A stretch of 64,000 nt of DNA from Chaetomium olivaceum (taxonomy: Eukaryota; Ascomycota; Sordariomycetes; Sordariales; Chaetomiaceae). A program made the translations under genes and the position numbers. Positions 30,376 to 40,072 of this stretch are shown here, in pieces. The stretch is taken from positions 124,001-188,000 of the forward strand of contig JAYWVB010000034.1 in the NCBI GenBank assembly GCA_039881045.1. The letters run 5' to 3'. How positions within the stretch are numbered: position 1 is the stretch's first letter; every line of letters begins with the position of its first letter. Below the pieces are notes generated by a model. That model had not been told where the DNA came from. It saw only the letters and a program-made list of their open reading frames with translations, and ran no database searches.

Positions 30376-31296
30376 GGGCCGAAGAGGCCTGCAAAGGTCT
30401 TGTCAAAAGCTCAGAACAGGAGCCTTCGAATAGTAGTAGGGGCATACAAGTCAGCTCCTATTCGGTGCTTAGAAACAGAGGCCTGGGTGCCACCGCTAGA
30501 CTTATATCTCAACAAGCGGCTGGCCGACTTCGAGGGCCGGCTACAGAAGCAGGCCCTACAATCAGGGGCTGGGCCGGAGGCCGAGAGAATAACCACGGGG
30601 CATCTAATCACTGAGGCCTGCAATAAGGTCTACCGAAGGTTCAACAAGAGGAGGAAAACCCGAGGCCGGAGGCCCCGTCAGGGCCCGCAGAGCCCCACGC
30701 CCACTGAACTAGCCGCTAGTGTAGTGGCCCAGTGGGTTAACTACAAATGGAAGATCGGGGGGAAGGATAGGGGGTCGAATACCAAGGAGGTGGTCGAACT
30801 GGCCTGGCAGGCCCGGTGGGAACAACAGAGAGCTAGTCAACAAAGTACTACTCGACAGAGGGTATTAAACAGGAGGATAGCCGACGAAGACCCCCCAGCC
30901 CTCTTATTTACCGACAAAGCTCTGATGAGACACGAAGGTCTTACAAAGGCGCAGAGCTCCCTCCTTTCCCAGGCCCGTATCGGGGATATAGGCCTCCGGG
31001 ACTACCTGTTCAGGGTGAAAGTCCCGGAGGTCCGTACCCCCTATTGCGAGTGCGGGAGAGGCAGGGAGACAGTGGAGCACTTGGTGGTTTGGTGCCCCGA
31101 CCCGCCGTTACAAAGGCCGTGGGACGGCAGAGAGATTCGGTCACATCGGGACCTACAAACCGTATTACGGGGAGTAGGTGCCCGGAGCAGAAGATTTGTT
31201 AGGAAGGTCCTTGGCTGGCTGATGGACTCTGGCCGGCTACTGGAGTATAGCCTAGCCAGAAGGCTGGAGCTAGAAACAGTGGATTGGGAGGGCTAG
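30376..31296 (+). pseudogene. LINE ORF2 C-terminal fragment
   Basis: In-frame protein fragment reaching a natural stop (TAG). Contains the post-RT 'QNRSLRIVVGAYKSAPI' region followed by 'LETEAWVPPLDLYLNKRLAD' typical of Tad1-clade LINEs, a basic linker, and a C-terminal zinc knuckle (CECGRGRETVEHLVVWC). The reverse-transcriptase catalytic core is missing because of the 5' truncation, so this copy is dead. The frame happens to stay open back to 30268, but that extension is host sequence. Confidence 0.85.
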
Positions 31297-31472
31297 AGGG
31301 CACGGAGGCCGGCAAAGGGCCTCCTTTCTTTTGCAGTATGACGGATTCACAGATTGTTGTCTCAAAGTGGTAGACAGAGGTTTTTATCCGGCCTATACGG
31401 TACGGTTCCCTTTGTAAATAGCAGTAGAAGGACCGGCGCGCCCCAGGGCATATCGGTGTAGGAAATAATAAA
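30376..31472 (+). mobile_element. 5'-truncated non-LTR retrotransposon (Tad1-like LINE)
   Basis: 1.1-kb 3' fragment of a LINE flanked by identical 15-bp target duplications. It begins inside the reverse-transcriptase ORF, keeps the C-terminus and 3' UTR, and ends in an A-rich tail (GGAAATAATAAA). 5' truncation with a long target duplication is the usual product of target-primed reverse transcription. Confidence 0.88.
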
Positions 31473-31487
31473 TATTTATTTATTCCT
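31473..31487 (+). repeat. LINE target-site duplication, right copy
   Basis: TATTTATTTATTCCT, identical to 30361-30375. Confidence 0.85.
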
Positions 31488-32422
31488 AGTTATTTACTAT
31501 TTCATCTTTCTTTTCCTAATATTCTGTTTTTTAAATTTGCTTACGTCACCACTGTATTTTTCTTTGTAGTTCGGCTTTTCTTTTGCCACAGTATAGGAGA
31601 CTCCATCAAACCTCACCCGGTGGTTAATTAAGGCAGGAAGCTGGTTTTCGAGTACTACGTTTGATCTTATGACACATAGGTACCTAGACACCTGCCAGAG
31701 AATCAACTTGCCTATTGGCTGACGAGCGCGTTTCGCAACGCGAGAGCGAGCGTGAATTTGGCCAAACTCCTTTGTGAAGAGAGGTGCAGTCTACTAGTCG
31801 TTAGCAACGTCCCCCACGAGAAAGAAAGACGGTGTTGGTCGGAACGGACGATTGGGTATGACGTCGTTCTCCTTCGTCTACATGACTGTCTTTCCAACCC
31901 GTAGAGGATTAGTTGACCACCAAAAGGCGTTTGTGGATAATAAGCACCCTCTAGCCCAGCTGCTGTGCTTTGGCTAGCAGCAGAAGTGCTCTGGAACCTT
32001 TTGGTAGCCCGCGGGACTGATATCGATGGTTTAATTTGCTATGACTTAAGCGTCAACTAGTTCTATGTCTGGGGTATGGGTAATTGGAAAGCCGAAAATC
32101 CCAACGTGGTTCTCCCTTGCTTGGCCCAAGGGTCGTCGGGTCTTTGTCTGCGTTCCACTTCCATGCTCGGTGCAGCTGGCGATCCCAGGGAGGAAAAGAA
32201 AACTACGAACGAAAACGGCAACGTACCTATGATTTTACACGGATTTAATCTTCTTGGTGGCACCTGCGTAAATCGTACTTAGGTATGTTAGAGAACGAAG
32301 GTAATTTTGTACTAACACGGTATTATCTGATCCTGACCTAACCTTCCCATACCCTCATACACGTAGTCAAGTACACGGGAGTGGCAAGGACCATGGTGTG
32401 CTAGACGAACACTATAATGTTG
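31488..32422. other. Intergenic between two retroelements, no gene
   Basis: AT-rich at the left (31490-31560). No coding frame with recognisable content. Confidence 0.5.
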
Positions 32423-32427
32423 ACTTG
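32423..32427 (+). repeat. Gypsy target-site duplication, left
   Basis: ACTTG directly before the 5' LTR; the same five bases follow the 3' LTR at 40068-40072. Confidence 0.85.
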
Positions 32428-32599
32428 TGATACAAAAATGAGCCTGTGCAGCTTTGACCTTAGATTAGATAAGTTGGATCGCGTGCCGCTGCGCGTGGAA
32501 TTACTTCCACGGCAGCCATCGCGATCTACCTTGAAAAATGGATATCCTTCTTTACTACTATTTCCGCATATTGCAAACAGATCCAGTCAAACTGTATCA
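32428..32599 (+). repeat. 5' LTR (172 bp)
   Basis: Starts TGATAC and ends GTATCA, so the ends themselves form a 6-bp inverted repeat. Identical to the 3' LTR apart from lacking one GTGCCGCTGCGC unit. Confidence 0.95.
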
Positions 32600-32601
32600 A
32601 A

Positions 32602-32617
32602 TGGTAGCTTCTGCTGA
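32602..32617 (+). other. Candidate primer-binding site
   Basis: TGGTAGCTTCTGCTGA, two bases after the 5' LTR. It begins TGG as expected for pairing with a tRNA CCA end. Which tRNA primes is not identified. Confidence 0.5.
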
Positions 32618-32887
32618 GAATTGATTGACCTCAGCCAATTCTTTTCAACGAGATCGTAAAATTCGTGCGATTTCGTGCAGTTCGACTTGCGGCGACCCGG
32701 CGAACCTGTAACCGGCCGCTGCAATCGCGAACCGCGACCACCGCTTTCTCCCGGCGAACCTGTACCCGGAAGAAGGCAACCAACCCCCCATCCGCATTGC
32801 CGAATCCGAAGGCGACTGCGGCTTCCAGCGGTAGAGATCCGCCGAGGCGAACCTGTAACCTCGGCCGGCATACCTAGCGCCTCAACC

Positions 32888-33271
32888 ATGTCAAGCAACG
32901 GCGACAACGCCGACCAGGAGGTGCCCGGCAACTTCCCACAGTGCCCCGACCTCTCCGCCGTCGAGGAACCCGAGATGGCGGAGCCCGAGCTTAGTCCCAG
33001 CCGACTGGCGCATCGCCGGCACGAAGCCCGAAATCTGTATCGTACGACCGAGGAACAGTCCCCGACTCGGCCGGCGACCGCTTCTACCCGCGGTGGGGAA
33101 CCCGGCCGTTCGAGGGCGGACACAGCCATTCGCCAGCCCCCAGGCGAAGATCTCGAGGATCTCACACTCACCGGGAACGACGGTGAACACTATAAACTGG
33201 GCGTCAATAAGACTTCCATTCAGCACCTATATCGCAAGGTATCTGACCAAAGGCGCGATAACGAAGGCTGA
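32888..33271 (+). CDS. Gag, first open segment
   Basis: Starts MSSNGDNADQEVPGNFPQCP and reads an acidic, Pro/Arg-rich N-terminal Gag region for about 127 residues, then stops at 33269-33271. The next segment, starting at 33280, continues the apparent Gag in a frame one base back. It either begins separately at its own ATG or is joined by a -1 shift at ~33262-33270. Confidence 0.6.
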   Translation: MSSNGDNADQEVPGNFPQCPDLSAVEEPEMAEPELSPSRLAHRRHEARNLYRTTEEQSPTRPATASTRGGEPGRSRADTAIRQPPGEDLEDLTLTGNDGEHYKLGVNKTSIQHLYRKVSDQRRDNEG

Positions 33272-33279
33272 TTGACACG

Positions 33280-34974
33280 ATGCTCGGAAAGGCCGTGTCC
33301 AGCTTCGACAATGCGATTCAAAAACTCGAAACACGCCTTGAAACCCGTTTCGTTCGGCTGGAAGCACAAACGGATGCCATCCAACAAGCCATGGCGTACC
33401 AAAGCATGCGAACCAGCCTCCCTCTCAGGGAAAACCTTCCCGCGACAAACCACGGTACGCAACTCCCCTATCCTATTCCAGCCGGAGGAGTACGACTGGG
33501 CGCTGGGGAAAACCTCGGCCAGCGTTCGCCCTCTGAGGACTTCTATCGCGGAACCACCACGAATCCGCTAGCGCGACGCGAGTATCTCGCGGGCGCTACT
33601 ACCCCAACTCTGAGGCCGGTAACCGGGCGACCCACGCCAGCCGTCCGACCTCAGGAGGACCCTTTACGACAGACTGGTCGCCACCCTAGCGGTCCTCCCC
33701 CTCCGGACCGCGACTATACCCGCGGGGTACGAGAGGGCACCTACGACTCAGGCATCACGCAGTCCAGCCGTAACCTAGACAAGATCAAGCGTGAAGAAAT
33801 CGGAATCTTCAACCCGGACTATAAGGATCCTGACGACCTCGGCATCGTACAGGACGGTAAGAACCTTATCTTCACTGACGTCTATAGCTTCGTCGACCGC
33901 ATTACCACCTTTACAGAAAGCTCTGGCGAGGATGTAGCCCGCCAGATCTTGAGCCACTTCCAAGCCCTTCTCGGTGGTTCGGCTATCCTGTGGTGGACCA
34001 ACGAGATCATGGCACAGCGGCGTATTGAACTACGCGCCGCTGGGCTCTTCGCTGTCCTCGACGAATTGACAGTCAGGTTTGGCCCAGATGGCGCCAATGC
34101 CACCAAGAGCTTTTATGATTGTAAGCTTACCCTGCGCGAAATTGCGTCTAACGAACAGGCACTGCAACAGTTCGTTCAGAAGAAACTGCGCTGGGCCCGA
34201 TCCATGCGTATGCTGGGTTCAGACCACTCCAACTGGAGCAGCGCCATGATGATGATATGGAGCGACATGGAATTCGAGATCCAGCAATGCCTACCTCGGC
34301 CCGACGATTACGCCACTCTCTCTGAGTATATGAAGAAGATCGAGAGGTCTCGCATCATTGTCAACGCGGCCGCTCAGAAGTATTATCCCGGACTGAAGAA
34401 GTCTTCAAGCCGATCAACCCACAGGTCTTCCGACAAGGTCGAAGACCGCTCTTATTCTTCCAAGCATCACTCCGGCCGCCGCGAGCAGTCTCGAGGCCCC
34501 CGTCGTGACGATCGTCGTGACGACGATGAGTATCGCAACAAGAACCGTGATCGAAGCCGACACGAGAACCGTCACCGCGATCGAGAGGACGGGCGTGACT
34601 ACCCGCGCAAGGATTACGGCCGCCGCGAACGGGAGTCTAAGGACGACCGTAGGCGCGACGATGAAGGCAAGCCGCCTCGCGACGACCGACATCGCAAAGA
34701 TTACAACCGCGACCGCGACCGAAAGGACCGAGTGCATTTCGCTGACGACTACAAGACCCCTGACTCTGTATCTGGCTCGGAAGCCGACCATTCCAGCTCC
34801 GGCTCAGAAGTTTCGTATTCTTCCGACAGTGGTTCTGACGGTGTCTACGTCGTCCTCGATACTGATCTTTCCTGTCGGCGATGCCACAAGGATTTCAACG
34901 CCAAAACCGAATTGCGAATGCACGTCAAGGATGCAAGGGCACCGGCCCCCTGCGAGCGGAACGGAACCAGTTAG
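33280..34974 (+). CDS. Gag, main segment with basic tail and zinc finger
   Basis: 564 residues. N-terminal coiled-coil-like part (SFDNAIQKLETRLETRFVRL), then the retrotransposon Gag domain with SHFQALLGGSAILWWTNEIM and YDCKLTLREIASNEQALQQF, followed by a long Arg/Asp-rich repetitive tail (RDDRRDDDEYRNKNRDRSRH), probably nucleic-acid binding. Near the end lies a CRRC...H zinc-finger-like motif. Stops at TAG 34972-34974. A second finger (CGHC...H...C) lies just beyond in another frame (34985-35060), so the Gag/Pol junction involves frame changes. Confidence 0.85.
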   Translation: MLGKAVSSFDNAIQKLETRLETRFVRLEAQTDAIQQAMAYQSMRTSLPLRENLPATNHGTQLPYPIPAGGVRLGAGENLGQRSPSEDFYRGTTTNPLARREYLAGATTPTLRPVTGRPTPAVRPQEDPLRQTGRHPSGPPPPDRDYTRGVREGTYDSGITQSSRNLDKIKREEIGIFNPDYKDPDDLGIVQDGKNLIFTDVYSFVDRITTFTESSGEDVARQILSHFQALLGGSAILWWTNEIMAQRRIELRAAGLFAVLDELTVRFGPDGANATKSFYDCKLTLREIASNEQALQQFVQKKLRWARSMRMLGSDHSNWSSAMMMIWSDMEFEIQQCLPRPDDYATLSEYMKKIERSRIIVNAAAQKYYPGLKKSSSRSTHRSSDKVEDRSYSSKHHSGRREQSRGPRRDDRRDDDEYRNKNRDRSRHENRHRDREDGRDYPRKDYGRRERESKDDRRRDDEGKPPRDDRHRKDYNRDRDRKDRVHFADDYKTPDSVSGSEADHSSSGSEVSYSSDSGSDGVYVVLDTDLSCRRCHKDFNAKTELRMHVKDARAPAPCERNGTS

Positions 34975-35104
34975 CCAATTTGGAAGACCGATCCCGCCGC
35001 ACCTGCGGGCACTGCGGAGAGCTCTTTCAATCTCGCAACGCTCTTTTCAAGCATCTTAAACATTGCGAGAGCGCGCGCGACGGCACTTTCGATCAACCCG
35101 CTGA

Positions 35105-38100
35105 TCCCGATACGAAGATCGCCGATCCGATCGCCGCAAAGCCGCTGCAGCCGGCGGCCAACGGGCTGCCAACGCACCGGAGGAGCTCGGCGAAATCAAC
35201 TACGTCAAGGAAGCTCCGAACTTTGACGTCAGCGACCTCGCAGAGAGCCCGCTAGGCAATTTCACCCACCTGCGCGTCAACGCCCGCGCCGCACCAAAGG
35301 AAAAGGACGTCGAGATCTGCTTCGACCCCGGCGCAAGCCGCTCCGTTGTTGGCCGGAACTTCCTCCGCAACCTCGAACATACAATCGAGAAGCGAGACGG
35401 GAAGATTAAAGGCGTGGGAGGAAGCTTGCAAAAGCTAAAGGAATGGGCTACCTTTAGTGTCTACCTCCCAGGCGTGGAAGGCGACAAGAAGGCGCTGGTC
35501 AGGTTCACCCGCTCTGCTTGGGTGGTGGATGACCTCGCTCCCAACCTTTTACTGGGAAACGACTTCCTGATTCCATACCGCGCCAACATCGACTACGACG
35601 CAAAGATCGCCACCCTACGCGCCATCAACCTCGCGGTCCCCTTTTCCGTGAGAACCCACTCCATGCCATGCGTGAGGCGAGTGAGGACCACGCGCGCCAT
35701 CACCTTGTGCCCCGACCAAGAGGCGATGGTGGAAGTCGATTACAAGCCTCTCCCGAAGGGACGTTCTTTTATGTTCAATTCAACTCACGACGCCGCATTC
35801 CATACCGTTCTCTCTTCCAAAACCCCGCGCGTCGTGCCTGTCAAGAATACCACGCGAGGCATGATCACTATCCCGAAGCGGTTCCCTATAGGGAGGATTG
35901 AGGAGAATACAGATAGCGGTTTCCTGGCTTGTTCGTGGGCCACTGCTTTCAAGGCCATGGCAGTTGGCTCCGCGTTCGCCGCAATGGCCACGCCATCCGT
36001 TGCTACCGACATTGAGCCAGTTAACACCGCCCTCCAAAGCATTACCTCGCTCCCGGTTAGCGGCGAGTTCAGTTTCGACAGCCGTATCGCCGCCGTGGTT
36101 GAGCACGATCTCGGCTCGCGCAAACAATCTCATTCAGCGCCTTGGAGCGCCAGCGACAACGCCGTCCACGCAAACGGCACGTCGGCAACACCTGTAAGCG
36201 ACTATGTTTATCAGCTTACCCAGGGTGCAACAGGGGAGGTGCCCGATTTTACGGAGGACCCCGAGCGGTCTGACCTCCCCGTTGTACCCGAAAAGCAGTC
36301 AACTCTCGGCATGCGGATGGCGAACAACCTTCCCGAGATTGTGACAAAGGAGGGAGTCCACATCTTCGCCGAAAACCCGAAACTGGCCACCAAGTTCCAG
36401 GACCTCGTACGCAAGTACCCTAGGCTCTGGGAGGACACCGGCCTCGTCAAGGTACCTCCTGAGCAACTGATGCGAGTCCCCTTGGTGGAAGGTTGGCAAA
36501 ATCAGCGAGTCAGCTCGCGTTCTTACCCACTCAGTCGTCGAGATCGAGAGTTGTTGGACGAAGTGTTCGACGGCTTGCACAAGCAGAACAAGATGGTTTG
36601 GGCAACGCGCGCAACGCCTTTCGCCCACCCAGTCTTCGTGGTTTGGCGAACGGTTAAGGGGAAGGTTAAAGGGCGTGTGGTCATCGATTTGCGTGGTTTG
36701 AATCGCGTGTCGGTGCCAGACAATTACCCTCTCCCTCTACAGGCGGAAATTATCAACAAACTGCGCGGCAAACGGTATATCACGGCAATCGACGCAACAG
36801 CGTTTTTCTATCAATTCGGCGTACATCCAGCGCATCAAGACCGATTTACCCTGATCAGCCCACGCGGACTGGAACAGCCGAAAGTATGCTTGATGGGGTA
36901 CCGCAACTCGCCCGCGCACGTCCAGCGGATAATGGATCAGCTGTTGAAACCGCATCAGGATTACGCCTGCGCGTTTATCGACGACATTGTGATCTACTCC
37001 GACAACGCCGAGGAGCACCTGAAGCACCTCAGCCGCCTGTTCAAGCTGTTTTGCGACAGAAACATCGCCATTTCGCCTACCAAGTCGTACGTCGGGTATC
37101 CCAACGTGGAACTCCTGGGTTTCCGCGTCGACAGCCTCGGTCTGACCACCACGGCGCAACGTGTGGAAGCTTTTCGAAACCTGTCTTTTCCCAGCACCTT
37201 GAAGGCGCTGGAGCAGTGGATTGGCGCAACCGGATTTCTTCGGCACCTCATCCCCTATTACGCCCAACTGCTGGAGCCGCTGCAAAAGCGCAAAACGGCT
37301 CTGTTGGCTCAAGGTCGCAAAGAAGGCCACTTGGTGGCTGGGAACCAGGGGAAGAGAGCGAATTACTGCGCAAAGACCTCTTTCGAACCCACGGAGGCGG
37401 AGCGGCTATCTTTTGAGTCAATCCAGAAGGCCATCTGCGCCGAGAACCCGTCGATTCTCTACCACTTCGACCACAACAAACCCTTGTTCCTCCAAGTCGA
37501 CGGCTGTTTGGAACGCGGTTTCGGCGTTATGGTCTTCCACCTGATCGACGGCTACGAATGGGAACCTGGTTCAGTTATTCCATCCTCGAAAGTTCAACCC
37601 GTGATGTTCCTCAGCCGATGTCTGACCCGCGCCGAATTGCGATACGGCCCCTCTGAACAAGAAGTCGCCTGTCTGGTCTGGGCAGTCAAGAAATTGCGTA
37701 CCACGATACATTCGTCGCGCCAGCCAGTCAACGTGTTAACCGACCACGCGTCGACACGCGGCATCGTCGAGCAAACTCGCCTCGACACCTCGTCAACGGA
37801 TAGAGCGAACAGGCGCCTGATTACCGCATCGGTTTACCTCTCCGAGTACGACCTCAAGGTTTACCACCTCCCGGGAAGACTCAACTACGTGCCCGACGCG
37901 CTGAGCAGGTTGGCGGCCGTCCAAGACAAGCCGCAACGCGAAGAAGGCGAAGTTATTCTCGACAACGTGATGTTCGCCTGGGCAGAGGCGCAAATGGAAG
38001 ATTCTCTGAAGAACCAGTTCATCGAAGCGTACCACGAAGATGCGAAATACGGCGCCATCATCAAAGACCTGGTCGCCGAAGGACCCGCTGAGGGCAGCGA

Positions 38101-38746
38101 AGATTTTTTTCGACCCGGCCTGCCATTCGTGTTATCGCAAGGGCTTCTTTACAATATCCGACCAGACGGTCTACGATCCGTTTGCATCCCTCACAAGATG
38201 GTCAAGACTATCTTGAGTATGGTCCACGACCAGAAGCATCACTTCGGCGTCGATCGAATGCTCTACGATCTTCGCGGAGTTTCGATGGTAAACAAGACGT
38301 ATCAGGTCAAGAAGTTTGTACAGCACTGCCCGCAGTGTAACGTCGTCAGCACTGATCGACAGCCGCCCATCGGAAGCCTTCAACCTATCCGCCCCGCTGA
38401 TTCGCTTCCGATGCGAGTTATCGCCATGGACTTCATCGTCGGTTTACCTACAGTGCCATCCGAAGGCACGCCATGGCAGCTGAAAAACCAGGACGGTTTC
38501 GATAGCTTGCTAACGGTGTCGTGCAAATCTAGCAAGCGAACCCTACTTATCCCAGGGCACACAACATACACGGCACAGCAATGGGGTCAAGTGCTGATAC
38601 GACAACTGTTTCTTTCTGACTGGGGCATTCCATCTGCTATTATCTCCGACCGGGATCGTAAGTTCACGTCGGAACTGTGGCAAGGCATCTGGGAGGCACT
38701 GGGCACGAAAGCTGTTGATGACCGCTGCGTACCATCCGCAATCTGA
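35105..38746 (+). CDS. Pol, main segment (protease, RT, RNase H, integrase core)
   Basis: Open from 35105. Retropepsin-like motif CFDPGASRSVVG near 35318-35353 (DPGA where DTGA/DSGA is usual) and LLLGNDFLIPY. Reverse transcriptase: VVIDLRGLNRVSVPDNYPLP, AIDATAFFYQFGVHP, catalytic CAFIDDIVIYSD (~36967-37002). RNase H: LFLQVDGCLERGFGVMVF, SEQEVACLVWAVKKL, NVLTDHAS. Integrase: HH...CPQC zinc domain (HHFGVDRMLYDL, CPQCNVV), then catalytic Asp blocks MDFIVGLP and ISDRDRKF. The frame ends at 38746 because of an extra A in the run 38708-38710; integrase continues in the next frame. Confidence 0.9.
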   Translation, partial: SRYEDRRSDRRKAAAAGGQRAANAPEELGEINYVKEAPNFDVSDLAESPLGNFTHLRVNARAAPKEKDVEICFDPGASRSVVGRNFLRNLEHTIEKRDGKIKGVGGSLQKLKEWATFSVYLPGVEGDKKALVRFTRSAWVVDDLAPNLLLGNDFLIPYRANIDYDAKIATLRAINLAVPFSVRTHSMPCVRRVRTTRAITLCPDQEAMVEVDYKPLPKGRSFMFNSTHDAAFHTVLSSKTPRVVPVKNTTRGMITIPKRFPIGRIEENTDSGFLACSWATAFKAMAVGSAFAAMATPSVATDIEPVNTALQSITSLPVSGEFSFDSRIAAVVEHDLGSRKQSHSAPWSASDNAVHANGTSATPVSDYVYQLTQGATGEVPDFTEDPERSDLPVVPEKQSTLGMRMANNLPEIVTKEGVHIFAENPKLATKFQDLVRKYPRLWEDTGLVKVPPEQLMRVPLVEGWQNQRVSSRSYPLSRRDRELLDEVFDGLHKQNKMVWATRATPFAHPVFVVWRTVKGKVKGRVVIDLRGLNRVSVPDNYPLPLQAEIINKLRGKRYITAIDATAFFYQFGVHPAHQDRFTLISPRGLEQPKVCLMGYRNSPAHVQRIMDQLLKPHQDYACAFIDDIVIYSDNAEEHLKHLSRLFKLFCDRNIAISPTKSYVGYPNVELLGFRVDSLGLTTTAQRVEAFRNLSFPSTLKALEQWIGATGFLRHLIPYYAQLLEPLQKRKTALLAQGRKEGHLVAGNQGKRANYCAKTSFEPTEAERLSFESIQKAICAENPSILYHFDHNKPLFLQVDGCLERGFGVMVFHLIDGYEWEPGSVIPSSKVQPVMFLSRCLTRAELRYGPSEQEVACLVWAVKKLRTTIHSSRQPVNVLTDHASTRGIVEQTRLDTSSTDRANRRLITASVYLSEYDLKVYHLPGRLNYVPDALSRLAAVQDKPQREEGEVILDNVMFAWAEAQMEDSLKNQFIEAYHEDAKYGAIIKDLVAEGPAEGSEDFFRPGLPFVLSQGLLYNIRPDGLRSVCIPHKMVKTILSMVHDQKHHFGVDRMLYDLRGVSMVNKTYQVKKFVQHCPQCNVVSTDRQPPIGSLQPIRPADSLPMRVIAMDFIVGLPTVPSEGTPWQLKNQDGFDSLLTVSCKSSKRTLLIPGHTTYTAQQWGQVLIRQLFLSDWGIPSAIISDRDRKFTSELWQGIWEALGTKAVDDRCVPSAI

Positions 38747-39422
38747 CGGCCTCGCCGAGCGCAAGAACCAAACCGTTGAGATCGCAATGCGGTTCTTTAT
38801 CTTCGAACGACCCGAGGCCAACTGGGTCGACCTGGTGGCCCCGCTACAATGGAACCTCAACAGCAGTTACTCGGCGCCAATCCATTCCTCCCCGCACGAA
38901 CAGCTATTCGGATTCAAACTACCGGGCCCTTTCGAAGCGCTGGCAGCGCCCAAGACGACCACGCACGACCTCCCAGCTCTGCGCGAATCTTTGCGCGAAG
39001 ACGCCAGACTGGCAATGGACTTCGCAGCGGCACGCGCTAAACGGAGATACGATGCCAACCATCGCGACCTCGAATTCAAGGAAGGCGACAAGGTGTATCT
39101 GCGCCTTCACAAGGGATACCATCTTCCCGGTAACCCGTCGCGCAAACTATCGCAACAGCGCACCGGTCCCTTCGAAATCATTCGTCGCGTTGGACGTCTG
39201 GCATACGAACTGAAGTTTCCAAACAACATGGGCATCCACCCAGTCATTTCAGTAGCGCAACTGTCGCCCACGCCTCCGGCGAGGACCCCTTCGATCGCCA
39301 CGCCGTGCCCCCCGGTCCAGTGGAAGATTCGCAAGCTTCCTCTGACTCGGACCCCGGCGAAAACTACGAAGTCGAGGTCATCCTGCAGCACCGAATTACG
39401 CGCCGCAAATACGAGTACTTGA
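38715..39422 (+). CDS. Pol, integrase C-terminal segment
   Basis: Continues the integrase after the break: AYHPQSDGLAERKNQTVE contains the catalytic Glu, followed by NSSYSAPIHSSPHEQLFG and the GPFEIIRRVGRLAYEL C-terminal domain. Real sequence leaves this frame at about 39281, where a one-base shift leads to the chromodomain frame; residues after ~39281 in this frame are not meaningful. Confidence 0.85.
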   Translation: MMTAAYHPQSDGLAERKNQTVEIAMRFFIFERPEANWVDLVAPLQWNLNSSYSAPIHSSPHEQLFGFKLPGPFEALAAPKTTTHDLPALRESLREDARLAMDFAAARAKRRYDANHRDLEFKEGDKVYLRLHKGYHLPGNPSRKLSQQRTGPFEIIRRVGRLAYELKFPNNMGIHPVISVAQLSPTPPARTPSIATPCPPVQWKIRKLPLTRTPAKTTKSRSSCSTELRAANTST

Positions 39423-39772
39423 TCAAGTGGAAGGGTTGGGGCAGCGAACACAACGTCTGGAAGTCGGAGTACGAGTTACGGCATACACCGCGCCTACTGC
39501 AGGAATACTGGCAACGCCAGGGCGGCCGGGCTGAGCCACCTCCCGACTCGGCGCCCACGCTGCCGGCCCGCAAACGGGGTCGCCCCCGCAAGACCCTCGA
39601 GCCCGCGCTACCGGCCCCGGCGGCACCGGCCGTTCGACAGGCAGCGCCCGCTCCTGCGGCACCGGAAGAGGAGGATCAAGTCGCGCCAGCGGTGATGGCG
39701 GCCCCCGAGGCGACTCAGCGCCGTAGCCGGCGATTGTCGTCAAACCCCGTGCCACCGAAAACGGCATCATGA
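39283..39772 (+). CDS. Pol C-terminus with chromodomain
   Basis: Chromodomain YEVEVILQHRITRRKYEYLI followed by KWKGWGSEHNVW (39364-39460), then a Pro/Ala-rich basic tail. Chromodomains on gypsy integrases bind histone marks and steer insertion into particular chromatin. Stop TGA at 39770-39772. Confidence 0.88.
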
Positions 39773-39820
39773 AGGCATTTGCGCATGCGTTTGGAAAACG
39801 TCGGAAAAGGCGTTTGCGAG

Positions 39821-39828
39821 TATAAAAG
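39821..39828 (+). promoter_or_regulatory. TATA-like box near the 3' end of the gypsy element
   Basis: TATAAAAG between the end of Pol and the 3' LTR, 56 bp before the LTR. It faces the flanking ankyrin gene from its 3' side. Confidence 0.35.
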
Positions 39829-39871
39829 GAACGTAAACAAGGCGCATTGAGGGCAATACGGTTTTTCTTCC

Positions 39872-39881
39872 GAGGGGGGGA
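39872..39881 (+). other. Polypurine tract
   Basis: GAGGGGGGGA, two T residues before the 3' LTR, the expected site for plus-strand priming. Confidence 0.8.
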
Positions 39882-39883
39882 TT

Positions 39884-40067
39884 TGATACAAAAATGAGCC
39901 TGTGCAGCTTTGACCTTAGATTAGATAAGTTGGATCGCGTGCCGCTGCGCGTGCCGCTGCGCGTGGAATTACTTCCACGGCAGCCATCGCGATCTACCTT
40001 GAAAAATGGATATCCTTCTTTACTACTATTTCCGCATATTGCAAACAGATCCAGTCAAACTGTATCA
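39884..40067 (+). repeat. 3' LTR (184 bp)
   Basis: Identical to the 5' LTR plus one additional GTGCCGCTGCGC unit. Confidence 0.95.
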
Positions 40068-40072
40068 ACTTG
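40068..40072 (+). repeat. Gypsy target-site duplication, right
   Basis: ACTTG, matching 32423-32427. Confidence 0.85.

Larger units (their letters stand above)
32428..40067 (+). mobile_element. Full-length Ty3/gypsy LTR retrotransposon, chromovirus type
   Basis: 7640 bp from 5' LTR to 3' LTR, with a primer-binding-site candidate, Gag, Pol (protease, RT, RNase H, integrase with chromodomain), a polypurine tract, and a 5-bp ACTTG target duplication. The LTRs are identical except for one 12-bp tandem unit, so insertion was recent. The coding region is spread over several frames (see component entries). No C-to-T saturation typical of repeat-induced point mutation is seen. Confidence 0.95.
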
